A stretch of DNA of 10,524 bases from Pseudomonadota bacterium. Its GTDB lineage: Bacteria > Pseudomonadota > Alphaproteobacteria > Rhizobiales > Xanthobacteraceae. This document shows, piece after piece, positions 1 to 5,652 of this stretch; position 1 is the stretch's first letter; every line of letters begins with the position of its first letter. The stretch lies in the NCBI GenBank assembly GCA_023387555.1, contig JAEWHY010000231.1:1-10524 (forward strand), given 5' to 3'. The position numbers and the translations under genes are program-made. The notes under the pieces were generated by a model. That model was given only the letters and a program-made list of their open reading frames with translations, did not search any database and was not told where the DNA came from.

Positions 1-1152
1 ATCCTGATGATCGGACCGACCGGCGTCGGAAAGACCGAGATCTCGCGCCGTCTGGCCAGGCTGGCCGGTGCGCCATTCCTCAAGATCGAGGCCACGAAAT
101 TCACCGAAGTCGGCTATGTCGGCCGCGACGTCGAGCAGATCGTGCGCGACCTGGTCGAAGTCGCGATCGTCCAGACCCGCGAGCGCAAGCGCAAGGACGT
201 GATCGCCCGCGCCGAAGCCGCGGCGGAAGATCGCGTGGTCAATGCCCTCGTCGGCGAGAACGCAAGCCCCGCGACCAAGGATTCGTTCCGGCGCAAGCTG
301 CGCAACGGCGAGCTGAACGACAAGGAGATCGAGATCGAACTGTCGTCCAGCGGTGGCGGCGGCCTGCCGATGTTCGACATTCCGGGCATGCCCGGCGCCC
401 AGATGGGCGCGATCTCGCTCGGCGATATTTTCGGCAAGCTCGGGGGCAAGCCGAAGACCCGCCGAGTCACCGTTTCCGAATCGCACGAGCTTCTGGTCAA
501 TGAGGAAGCCGACAAGCTGCTGGACAACGAGACGCTGGTGCAGGAAGCGATCCGTGTCGTCGAGAACAATGGCATTGTGTTTCTGGACGAGATCGACAAG
601 ATCACCGCGCGCGACGGTCGCGTCGGCGGCGATGTCTCGCGCGAGGGCGTCCAGCGCGACCTCCTGCCATTGATCGAAGGCACCACGGTTTCGACCAAGC
701 ATGGGCCGGTGAAGACCGACCACATCCTGTTCATTGCCTCGGGCGCCTTCCATGTCTCGAAGCCGTCCGATCTCCTCCCCGAGTTGCAGGGCCGCCTGCC
801 GATCCGCGTTGAACTGAAGGCGCTCACCCGCGAAGACTTCCGTCGCATCCTGACCGACACCGAGGCATCGCTCATCAAGCAATATGTGGCGCTGATGGGG
901 ACTGAGGGCGTCACGCTGAACTTCACCGACGATGCCATCGACGCGATCGCCGATATCGCGGTGTCGGTGAATTCGAGCGTCGAGAATATCGGGGCGCGCC
1001 GGCTGCAGACCGTGATGGAGCGCGTGCTGGACGAGATCTCATTCAGTGCGACCGATCGCGGCGGCGAGACGCTGACGATCGACGGCGACTACGTGCAGAA
1101 GAACATCGGCGATCTGGCCAAGAACGCCGATCTCAGCCGCTTCATCCTTTAA
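1..1152 (+). CDS. hslU: ATP-dependent protease ATPase subunit HslU (5' end cut by window)
   Basis: HslU is the AAA+ unfoldase that feeds substrates to the HslV peptidase in the cytoplasm. The frame is open from base 1, so the true start lies upstream. The 383 visible residues against a usual length of about 435 suggest roughly 50 are missing. Visible motifs are the Walker A GPTGVGKT (bases 13-36), the HslU pore loop GYVG (112-123), the Walker B segment GIVFLDEID (571-597), a sensor-1-like FIASGAFH, an arginine-finger-type GRLPIR, and a sensor-2 GARRLQ near the C-terminus. The residues between Walker A and Walker B hold the charged, HslU-specific I-domain. The C-terminus DLSRFIL is the conserved tail that docks into HslV. 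hslV would be expected just upstream. No frameshift or missing key residue is seen, so this is an intact housekeeping gene apart from the window cut. Confidence 0.97.
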   Translation: MLMIGPTGVGKTEISRRLARLAGAPFLKIEATKFTEVGYVGRDVEQIVRDLVEVAIVQTRERKRKDVIARAEAAAEDRVVNALVGENASPATKDSFRRKLRNGELNDKEIEIELSSSGGGGLPMFDIPGMPGAQMGAISLGDIFGKLGGKPKTRRVTVSESHELLVNEEADKLLDNETLVQEAIRVVENNGIVFLDEIDKITARDGRVGGDVSREGVQRDLLPLIEGTTVSTKHGPVKTDHILFIASGAFHVSKPSDLLPELQGRLPIRVELKALTREDFRRILTDTEASLIKQYVALMGTEGVTLNFTDDAIDAIADIAVSVNSSVENIGARRLQTVMERVLDEISFSATDRGGETLTIDGDYVQKNIGDLAKNADLSRFIL

Positions 1153-1181
1153 CGCTCGCATCCAATCATTTCGGACCGCGG

Positions 1182-1212
1182 CGCGGGGCACCTGGTAGGC
1201 AGGAGCCCCGCG
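1182..1212 (+). terminator. GC-rich hairpin after hslU, possible terminator
   Basis: Arms CGCGGGGC (1182-1189) and GCCCCGCG (1205-1212) are perfectly complementary. Inside them, CCT and AGG can add three more pairs after one A-A mismatch, leaving a 7-nt loop. It starts 29 nt past the hslU stop. No T-run follows, so it is at best a T-less terminator or a 3'-end stabilising hairpin. Confidence 0.4.
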
Positions 1213-1247
1213 GCGGCTGAGAATCATACCCAACTCCTCCGTCTTGC

Positions 1248-1269
1248 GCCGGCGATGCCCTTCGCCGGC
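1248..1269 (+). terminator. Second hairpin between hslU and the receptor promoter
   Basis: GCCGGCG (1248-1254) and CGCCGGC (1263-1269) form a perfect 7-bp stem with an 8-nt loop. It ends 4 nt before the TTGACA box. Together with the hairpin at 1182-1212 it could block readthrough from hslU into the separately regulated receptor gene. No T-run follows. Confidence 0.3.
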
Positions 1270-1273
1270 CGCG

Positions 1274-1302
1274 TTGACAGCTTCCCGATATGTAATGTTA
1301 TA
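1274..1302 (+). promoter_or_regulatory. Sigma-70-type promoter of the TonB receptor gene
   Basis: A consensus -35 box TTGACA (1274-1279) is followed after 17 nt by GTTATA (1297-1302), an acceptable -10. The overlapping TATATC (1299-1304) is an alternative with 19-nt spacing. Transcription would begin near 1309-1314, giving a very short leader before the ribosome site at 1321. The -10 lies inside the inverted repeat at 1287-1314, so binding there should exclude RNA polymerase. The prediction is by motif only. Confidence 0.6.
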
Positions 1303-1314
1303 TCATTACATATC
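1287..1314 (+). promoter_or_regulatory. Perfect 11-bp inverted repeat, putative Zur operator
   Basis: GATATGTAATG (1287-1297) and CATTACATATC (1304-1314) are exact reverse complements around the A/T-only spacer TTATAT. Fur-family zinc repressors (Zur) of proteobacteria bind A/T-rich palindromes built around TGTTATA-like cores, and this site contains TGTTATAT. It covers the predicted -10 of a gene whose product has a metal-binding His/Asp loop. The expected logic is repression when zinc is plentiful and expression on zinc starvation. The assignment to Zur rather than another Fur-family repressor is inferred from the motif and the target gene. Confidence 0.7.
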
Positions 1315-1320
1315 GAGGCC

Positions 1321-1326
1321 GGAGGG
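1321..1326 (+). promoter_or_regulatory. Ribosome binding site deciding the receptor start
   Basis: GGAGGG lies here. A GTG at 1326 overlaps its last base and cannot use it, while the in-frame GTG at 1332 sits 6 nt after GGAGG. The weaker GAGG at 1315-1318 could serve the upstream GTG, so the start is favoured but not certain. Confidence 0.6.
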
Positions 1327-1331
1327 TGATT

Positions 1332-3542
1332 GTGGCGGGTCGTCAGATTGCAGCTATCGCATTGATTTCACTTCCAATCGTGGCCGGGCCGGCAATGGGA
1401 CAGGCGATCCAGCTGCCGGAAATCTCCATCACCGCCAGTCCCATCCAGCGGCGCGCCATGCGGGCGGCGGCAACACCTGGCCCGCGGGACACAGTGCCGG
1501 AGCCGCCGGCGGCAGCCCCAACGCCCGGGCCGCAATGGCCGATCGGCGTGTTGCCCGTGGTGACGCATACGTTCGCGCCGGTCACCATCATCCCGGGTTT
1601 CGAGATCGAGTCGTCTGCGACCGCGACGCTCGGCGACACGATGTTTTCCCGTCCCGGCTTGACATCATCGACCTACGCGCCCGGCGCCAGCCGTCCGATC
1701 ATTCGCGGCATGGACAATTACCGAGTTCGCATTCAGGAGAACGGGATCGGCTCGCACGATCTGTCCGCACTGGGCCGGGATCATGCCGTGACCATCGATC
1801 CGCTGTCCGCCGACCGGATCGAAGTGATTCGCGGACCGGCCACGCTGCGCTGGGGCTCGCAGGCGATCGGTGGCGTCGTCAACGCCGACAACAATCGCAT
1901 ACCGACGAGGCGGATCGAAGACGGCTTCAATGCGCGATTTCAGGGGGCCCGAACGACGGTCGACAATGGCTATGAGAGCCAGGGTGTCATCGAAGCGGGT
2001 GGAAAAAATTTCGCCCTGCATGTCGATGCGTTCGACCGGCGCAGCGAGGATTACAGGATTCCCGATGGCTCCCGCCAGCTGAATACGTGGGTGAATACGC
2101 ATGGCCACGCAATCGGCGGATCGTTCGTGTCCGACAACGGCTTTATCGGAGTGGCGTTGTCGCGCTATCTCAGCCGCTATGGCATTCCCGGCAAGGAAGC
2201 CGTCGCAAATCAGATCAACATCGACCTCGATCAGGCCAATGTTCATTCGCGAGGTGAGCTGCGGCTGGATGGGGGATTCATCTCCACGATCCGGTACTGG
2301 TATGGCGCGACCCAATATCAGCATGACGAACTGGGAAGCGAGCATGGCCTTGACGGTATCCTGTCCACCTTCAAGAACCGGCAGCAGGAAGGGCGTGTCG
2401 AATTCCAGCACGCGGCGATCGGGCCGTGGACCGGGGCATTCGGCTTCCAGTATGGCAATCAGCTTGTTTCGACAGATGGCGAAGCCGAAGAATATCTGCT
2501 GCCAGCCAGGACACGCGATTTTGCCGGCTATCTGTTTGAGGAATATGCGCTAGCCCGCAGCACGAAATTCCAGCTCGCGGGCCGCATGGAGTCGGTCAAG
2601 GTGACCGGCACCGCCGGCCTTTTTCAGGGCCTCCTGCCGACCGCGCACGATGATCATGACCATCACGATGACGATCACGACAGCGATCATGCCCATGCCG
2701 GGCCGTCACTGAAAGAAGTGTCGCGCCGCTTCCTGCCGGTGAGCGCCAGCGCAGGCTTTCTGCAGGATCTGCCGTTCGGGATTCAGGCCAGTCTCGCCGG
2801 GCAATATACCGAGCGCGCTCCGCGGGCGGCAGAGCTGTTTGCCAAGGGCGCACACCATGCATCCGAGACATTCGAGATCGGCAATCGCATCCTGGACAAG
2901 GAAAAGGCTTCGTCGGTCGAATTCGGACTGAGGCGCAAGGACGGTCCTTGGCGCTTCGATGCCACGGCCTATTACACGCAGTTCCGAGGGTTCATTTACA
3001 AGCAACTCACCGGCAATACCTGCGGTCATGCATTCGATGAATGCGTTCCGGGATCGGGCGAGAACCTCAACCAGATCATATACGCGCAGCGCGACGCCAC
3101 CTTCAAAGGCGTTGAAGTGGCGACACAGCTGGACGTGTTGCCGATCGGCACAGGAATCTTCGGCGTCGAGGGGCAATACGACATCGTCGATGCCCGCTTC
3201 GGCGATGGCAGCTATGTCCCGCGGATGCCGCCCCAGCGGGTCGGCGGTGGTCTGTTCTGGCGCAGCGACGCCTGGTATGCGCGCGTGAATCTGTTGCACG
3301 CGTTTGCCCAGAACCACGTCGCAGATCGGGAATCTGCGACACCCGGCTATAACCTGCTGAATGCCGAACTGAGCTACCGGCAAAAAATCCGCTCGACGGA
3401 TTTTGGCGATAGCGAATGGTCGTTTGGTATCGCGGCGAAGAACCTGCTGGACCACGACGTGCGCAACAGCGCCTCATTCCGCAAGGACGAGGTGCTGCTC
3501 GCGGGGCGCAATTTTAAACTGTTCGCCAGACTGACATTCTGA
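1332..3542 (+). CDS. znuD: TonB-dependent outer-membrane receptor, probable zinc (ZnuD-type) importer
   Basis: This is a 736-residue outer-membrane receptor predicted to take up a metal or metal complex using TonB/ExbBD energy. From the GTG at 1332 it has a signal peptide (hydrophobic IAAIALISLPIVAGPA, cleavage near AMGQA) and a TonB-box-like LPEISITA (about residues 27-34). A Pro/Ala-rich linker follows, then a plug domain (about 90-190) with IIRGMDNYRVRIQENG and RIEVIRGPATLRWGSQA. The rest is a beta-barrel ending in the aromatic FARLTF that BAM recognises. A His/Asp-rich loop (residues 439-455) and a Cys pair (C564, C571, CGHAFDEC) lie in predicted extracellular loops. ZnuD-type receptors carry such His-rich loops, and the Zur-like operator fits. 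It is monocistronic, between a TTGACA promoter and a convergent gene. Import of nickel, cobalt or a metallophore is possible. TonB receptor: very sure; zinc: probable. Confidence 0.88.
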   Translation: MAGRQIAAIALISLPIVAGPAMGQAIQLPEISITASPIQRRAMRAAATPGPRDTVPEPPAAAPTPGPQWPIGVLPVVTHTFAPVTIIPGFEIESSATATLGDTMFSRPGLTSSTYAPGASRPIIRGMDNYRVRIQENGIGSHDLSALGRDHAVTIDPLSADRIEVIRGPATLRWGSQAIGGVVNADNNRIPTRRIEDGFNARFQGARTTVDNGYESQGVIEAGGKNFALHVDAFDRRSEDYRIPDGSRQLNTWVNTHGHAIGGSFVSDNGFIGVALSRYLSRYGIPGKEAVANQINIDLDQANVHSRGELRLDGGFISTIRYWYGATQYQHDELGSEHGLDGILSTFKNRQQEGRVEFQHAAIGPWTGAFGFQYGNQLVSTDGEAEEYLLPARTRDFAGYLFEEYALARSTKFQLAGRMESVKVTGTAGLFQGLLPTAHDDHDHHDDDHDSDHAHAGPSLKEVSRRFLPVSASAGFLQDLPFGIQASLAGQYTERAPRAAELFAKGAHHASETFEIGNRILDKEKASSVEFGLRRKDGPWRFDATAYYTQFRGFIYKQLTGNTCGHAFDECVPGSGENLNQIIYAQRDATFKGVEVATQLDVLPIGTGIFGVEGQYDIVDARFGDGSYVPRMPPQRVGGGLFWRSDAWYARVNLLHAFAQNHVADRESATPGYNLLNAELSYRQKIRSTDFGDSEWSFGIAAKNLLDHDVRNSASFRKDEVLLAGRNFKLFARLTF
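2646..2696 (+). other. His/Asp-rich metal-binding loop of the receptor
   Basis: Seventeen codons encode seven His and eight Asp, with only one Ser and one Ala between them (pattern HDDHDHHDDDHDSDHAH, residues 439-455). The segment lies between barrel strands and should face outward. Similar His-rich loops in ZnuD-type receptors are thought to capture zinc. The CAT/CAC and GAT/GAC codons are mixed, so this is not a simple DNA repeat. Confidence 0.8.
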
Positions 3543-3556
3543 CGGCGCGGAGCCTT

Positions 3557-3578
3557 TCCTCGCACGGCGCTGCGAGGA
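3557..3578. terminator. Hairpin between convergent genes, possible bidirectional terminator
   Basis: TCCTCGCA (3557-3564) and TGCGAGGA (3571-3578) make a perfect 8-bp stem with loop CGGCGC. It lies 15 nt after the receptor stop and just past the 3' end of the minus-strand gene. Neither strand has a good T-run after the stem. A smaller inverted repeat, GACAGC/GCTGTC (3584-3599), overlaps the stop codon of the minus-strand gene. Confidence 0.45.
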
Positions 3579-3588
3579 TAGGCGACAG

Positions 3589-4080
3589 CTAGCGCTGTCC
3601 CGATGCCGCCGTCGCCTGCGTGCTGCGGGTGGTGGTCTGCACCAGCGTCCTGTTGAAGAATGCCTCGAAATCGCCAGGCGCGATCACCGGCTCGCAGGTC
3701 GGTGCGCAGCTGTATGTTTCGCGATTGACGCCTTTGTAGACAACGACCGTATCCTTTGCGCCGTGGACCTGGATGGTCTTCTCCAGCAGGGCATTGCCCT
3801 TGCGGTCGAGGGCGATGAAATTGGTGGCGCCATAGCCCTTGCCGGTCAGCACCACGAGCCCGCCGGGCTGCAGGGCCGCGTCGGCGATCAGCGGGTTTCC
3901 GATCACGATGGTGGCGACGAGGTCGGGAAGCTTGATGAGCTTGGCTTCGTCCATGGTGACGTTCAGGATTTCGTCAGCGAACTGCCCTCCGGCAGGGGCG
4001 GATGCAGCCGAAAGCGTCAGCGCCATGATGCCCATGCAAGCGGCGCGATAGCTCGCGCACCAGCCACGACCGCGCATCAT
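3589..4080 (-). CDS. Exported stand-alone pilus-assembly N-terminal-domain protein (CpaC-N-like)
   Basis: This is a 163-residue periplasmic protein of unknown precise role. A signal peptide (hydrophobic stretch around AACMGIMALTLSAASAPAGG) is followed by one domain resembling the pilus-formation N-terminal region (PF13629 type) of Tad secretins. Its segment LIKLPDLVATIVIGNPLIAD matches the style of VIDLPRDTKDVLVADPAITN in CpaC of this same window, and GKGYGATNFIALDRKGN matches CpaC's GVKVGQSSVFFFDAQGN. After the domain come a close Cys pair (YSCAPTCEP), probably a disulfide, and a Thr/Ser/Gln-rich tail; there is no BON or secretin domain. The start at 4080 is chosen because AAGGAG lies 7 nt upstream; longer upstream starts have no such site. 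It is divergent from the flp-cpa cluster. It may assist secretin or pilus assembly, but that is inferred from homology and position. Confidence 0.8.
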   Translation of the reverse strand: MMRGRGWCASYRAACMGIMALTLSAASAPAGGQFADEILNVTMDEAKLIKLPDLVATIVIGNPLIADAALQPGGLVVLTGKGYGATNFIALDRKGNALLEKTIQVHGAKDTVVVYKGVNRETYSCAPTCEPVIAPGDFEAFFNRTLVQTTTRSTQATAASGQR

Positions 4081-4087
4081 TCTGCTA

Positions 4088-4093
4088 CTCCTT
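4088..4093 (-). promoter_or_regulatory. Ribosome binding site of the CpaC-N-like gene
   Basis: The minus strand reads AAGGAG, 7 nt before the ATG at 4080. It sets the start there rather than at the in-frame upstream start at 4191. Confidence 0.75.
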
Positions 4094-4298
4094 ACTCGTA
4101 CCGACCGCCACGCAAGGAGCCGCGGGGAAACGCGGCTGTCGCATCCTGTCCCGACAAACTCACCGCAAATTGGTGAATCTTTCGCCAACAACGACCGCGA
4201 AACGCGAGATTGGGCCGATATTCAATGCGTGGTCGGAAGCGCTTTTCAGTGGTTTGCGCACTTTCACCTTGCGGCGCTCGATTTGCTTAAAACCTTCA

Positions 4299-4314
4299 TT
4301 AACCGCACATTCAA
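4299..4314 (+). promoter_or_regulatory. Candidate CtrA-like site upstream of flp
   Basis: TTAA (4299-4302), seven bases, then TTCA (4310-4313) approximates the alphaproteobacterial CtrA pattern TTAA-N7-TTAA. It shares the octamer CATTAACC with the better site before cpaB. Another TTAA lies at 4287-4290. In Caulobacter, CtrA controls pilA. The second half-site is imperfect and the site is about 390 bases from flp, so this is tentative. Confidence 0.3.
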
Positions 4315-4516
4315 AACGACGCCCGCCTGCGGCGATATGGGCGACGGTCCCGATCTGGTCTGAGGCCGGACATCAGGTTGCTCGCGCCCGCCCGGAGCTG
4401 AACCTAACGGCGGTAGCAATGCCCGGTTCGGTCCGGCTGAAATGCCAAAAAGCCTTGTATTATCGAGGCGAAAACAACCGCAGGGTTCGGGCGCACTTGC
4501 ATCCGGCACCTCTCGT

Positions 4517-4539
4517 AAAGCGGAAATGCGTTCCGCTTT
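4517..4539. repeat. Perfect 9-bp inverted repeat upstream of flp
   Basis: AAAGCGGAA (4517-4525) and TTCCGCTTT (4531-4539) are exact reverse complements around ATGCG. Outer CGTAA and TTACG could extend the pairing with an asymmetric bulge. It could be the 3' hairpin of a short transcript, a leader structure for flp, or a dispersed palindromic element. No second copy occurs in this window. Confidence 0.5.
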
Positions 4540-4653
4540 GCGGCTCTTACGCGGCGCGCCCGTAAATGGTTTCTGAACGTGCTCGCAGAAACAGGGTCCG
4601 TCGATCTTACGGATTTTTCAATGACGCCTGTTAGCTTCGCGTCACTGCCGGCC

Positions 4654-4665
4654 ACAACCGGTTGT
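4654..4665. promoter_or_regulatory. 12-bp palindrome just upstream of flp
   Basis: ACAACCGGTTGT is a perfect palindrome ending 36 nt before the flp ATG and 24 nt before its ribosome site. It could be an operator near the transcription start or a leader element. No regulator is identified. Confidence 0.35.
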
Positions 4666-4701
4666 CTGGTTCAAAAAAGCTGTCTCAACGGAGCAAGAAC
4701 A

Positions 4702-4863
4702 ATGGTGACCTTCAAGAAGTTCATCGGCGATGAGTCGGGCGCGACCGCGATCGAATACGGCCTGATCGCGGCTGGCATTGCCGTCGCCATCATCACCGTC
4801 GTGCAGGGCCTCGGCACGAAACTGGCGTCGACCTTCACGTCGGTTCAGGGCGCCCTCAAGTAA
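4702..4863 (+). CDS. flp: Flp/Fap-family type IVb pilin precursor
   Basis: This is the major structural subunit of the Tad pilus (called pilA in Caulobacter). It has 53 residues, typical for Flp pilins. A short positively charged leader, MVTFKKFIGDESG, ends at Gly13. CpaA-type peptidase would cut between Gly13 and Ala14, putting Glu and Tyr at mature positions 5 and 6 (ATAIEYGLIA), the type IVb signature. The hydrophobic helix GLIAAGIAVAIITVVQGLG follows; the mature protein is about 40 residues. The start is ATG 4702 with GGAG 8 nt upstream. An in-frame start at 4579 would add 41 residues ahead of the leader and is rejected. It is first in the Tad cluster, with its own non-coding upstream region and a hairpin after it, which suits separate high expression. 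Confidence 0.95.
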   Translation: MVTFKKFIGDESGATAIEYGLIAAGIAVAIITVVQGLGTKLASTFTSVQGALK

Positions 4864-4881
4864 GTTTATGTGGCTGGTATG

Positions 4882-4918
4882 AAACGGCGTCCGCGGGGCC
4901 ACCTCACGGACGCGGTTT
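4882..4918 (+). terminator. Hairpin between flp and cpaA, partial terminator or mRNA-stabilising stem
   Basis: GCGTCCG (4887-4893) pairs with CGGACGC (4907-4913). Beyond one G-G mismatch, AAAC (4882-4885) pairs with GTTT (4915-4918), giving 11 pairs in all with a 13-nt loop. It begins 18 nt after the flp stop, and the following bases are T-rich (CGTTT). Such a structure would allow much more pilin mRNA than assembly-gene mRNA. Confidence 0.55.
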
Positions 4919-5005
4919 CGTTTCCGCGGCCGATCCGCCGGCGCAGAAGTGAACCGCGACGGCAAAAGCCCCGGCTTCACGATCGATGGATGTTGCGAGT
5001 GCGGC

Positions 5006-5524
5006 ATGACACTGATGATGACGGATGCGATCCGCCTGCTGCTGTTTCCGGCGCTCATGGCCTTTGCCGCGTTTAGCGATCTGTTCACCATGACGATTTC
5101 GAACCGGGTGTCGCTTCTGCTGATTGCCGGGTTCTTCGTCATGGCGCTTCTGATCGGCATGAGCGGTGCCGATGTGCTCATGCACATCGCCGCCGGGATG
5201 ACGGTGCTGGCGGTGACCTTCACGTTTTTTGCCTGTGGCTGGATCGGTGGCGGCGACGCCAAGCTGGCGGCGGCAACCGCGCTCTGGCTCGGGTTCGATC
5301 CGCTGATGAGCTATCTGATTTATGCGTCCCTGTTCGGCGGCGTTCTGACGTTCGCGATCATTCGCTACCGGGTGATGCCGTTGCCCGCGGTCCTCGAAGC
5401 GCAGGACTGGGCGCTTCGGCTCCATCGCGCGGATGCCGGTGTGCCTTATGGCATTGCCCTCGCGAGCGCGGCCCTTGCGGTCTATCCGCACACGGTCTGG
5501 ATGCGCCCGCTCGGGATCAGCTGA
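5006..5524 (+). CDS. cpaA: Prepilin peptidase CpaA/TadV
   Basis: This inner-membrane aspartic peptidase (A24 family, GxGD type) removes the leader of the Flp prepilin. It has 172 residues from ATG 5006, the short Tad version without the methylase domain of PilD. The two catalytic Asp are visible: Asp25 in AAFSDLFTMTISNR and Asp84 in GWIGGGDAKL. Several hydrophobic membrane helices surround them (about residues 8-24, 35-53, 57-78, 85-115 and 148-165). The start is uncertain because no strong ribosome site exists: GTG 4949 would add 19 residues with Cys-rich, non-membrane content, while ATG 5015 or 5018 would shorten it slightly. ATG 5006 has only a weak GAG 6 nt upstream. It lies 142 nt after flp, beyond a hairpin. 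Confidence 0.92.
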   Translation: MTLMMTDAIRLLLFPALMAFAAFSDLFTMTISNRVSLLLIAGFFVMALLIGMSGADVLMHIAAGMTVLAVTFTFFACGWIGGGDAKLAAATALWLGFDPLMSYLIYASLFGGVLTFAIIRYRVMPLPAVLEAQDWALRLHRADAGVPYGIALASAALAVYPHTVWMRPLGIS

Positions 5525-5542
5525 TCGGCGATCAATACAAAA

Positions 5543-5582
5543 TTAACTTGGTTTGCAAACCGCTCATTAACCACGAATTGAC
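5543..5582 (+). promoter_or_regulatory. Probable control region of cpaB: palindrome and CtrA-like site
   Basis: The 128-nt gap before cpaB holds TTAAC (5543-5547), the perfect 12-bp palindrome GGTTTGCAAACC (5550-5561), and TTAA-N7-TTGAC (5567-5582), one mismatch from the CtrA pattern TTAA-N7-TTAAC. The last site lies 70-86 nt before the cpaB start, a sensible place for an activator. No confident -35/-10 pair was found. This suggests a second promoter driving cpaB onward. Confidence 0.45.
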
Positions 5583-5606
5583 CTTTGGGTGGTGAAACTC
5601 CCCCTC

Positions 5607-5625
5607 ACGGCCATGTCCGGGCCGT
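5607..5625 (+). other. Small stem-loop in the cpaB leader
   Basis: ACGGCC (5607-5612) and GGCCGT (5620-5625) form a 6-bp stem with a 7-nt loop, ending 12 nt before the GGAAAG ribosome site of cpaB. It could be a leader structure. It is too short to call a terminator. Confidence 0.3.
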
Positions 5626-5652
5626 TGCGTCATTTGTGGAAAGTGAAGCGTT

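Larger units (their letters stand above)
4081..4701. other. Long non-coding region between divergent pilus genes
   Basis: About 620 bases hold no convincing gene. Open frames here lack ribosome sites and resemble no protein family. The region must contain promoters for both the minus-strand CpaC-N-like gene and flp. It holds a small inverted repeat TCACC/GGTGA (4160-4176), a TTAA-rich stretch with a CtrA-like site (4287-4314), a perfect 9-bp inverted repeat (4517-4539) and a 12-bp palindrome close to flp (4654-4665). No clear -35/-10 pair or sigma-54 box was found. A long flp leader or a small RNA would fit the size. Confidence 0.7.

Noticed and set aside
1244..1975. Open frame of 243 codons overlapping the receptor start
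   Set aside because: Covered by the receptor gene in another frame; its Arg/Gly/Ala-rich translation matches no family and it has no ribosome site.
2706..3455. Minus-strand open frame of 249 codons
   Set aside because: Antisense to the receptor barrel. Long antisense frames are common in GC-rich coding DNA, and the translation has no recognisable domain.
4458..4463. TATTAT as a -10 box for flp
   Set aside because: No acceptable -35 box lies 16-18 bases upstream, and the distance to flp is over 200 bases.
4170..4565. Possible 131-codon gene in the flp upstream region
   Set aside because: It begins with TTG without a ribosome site, has no recognisable domain or signal peptide, and overlaps the inverted repeats.
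4579..4701. Longer start for the pilin
   Set aside because: It would put 41 residues before a leader that is already complete, and GGAG sits properly before ATG 4702.
4642..5262. Minus-strand open frame of 206 codons over flp and cpaA
   Set aside because: Antisense to two well-supported genes, with low-complexity Ser/Arg/Pro-rich composition.
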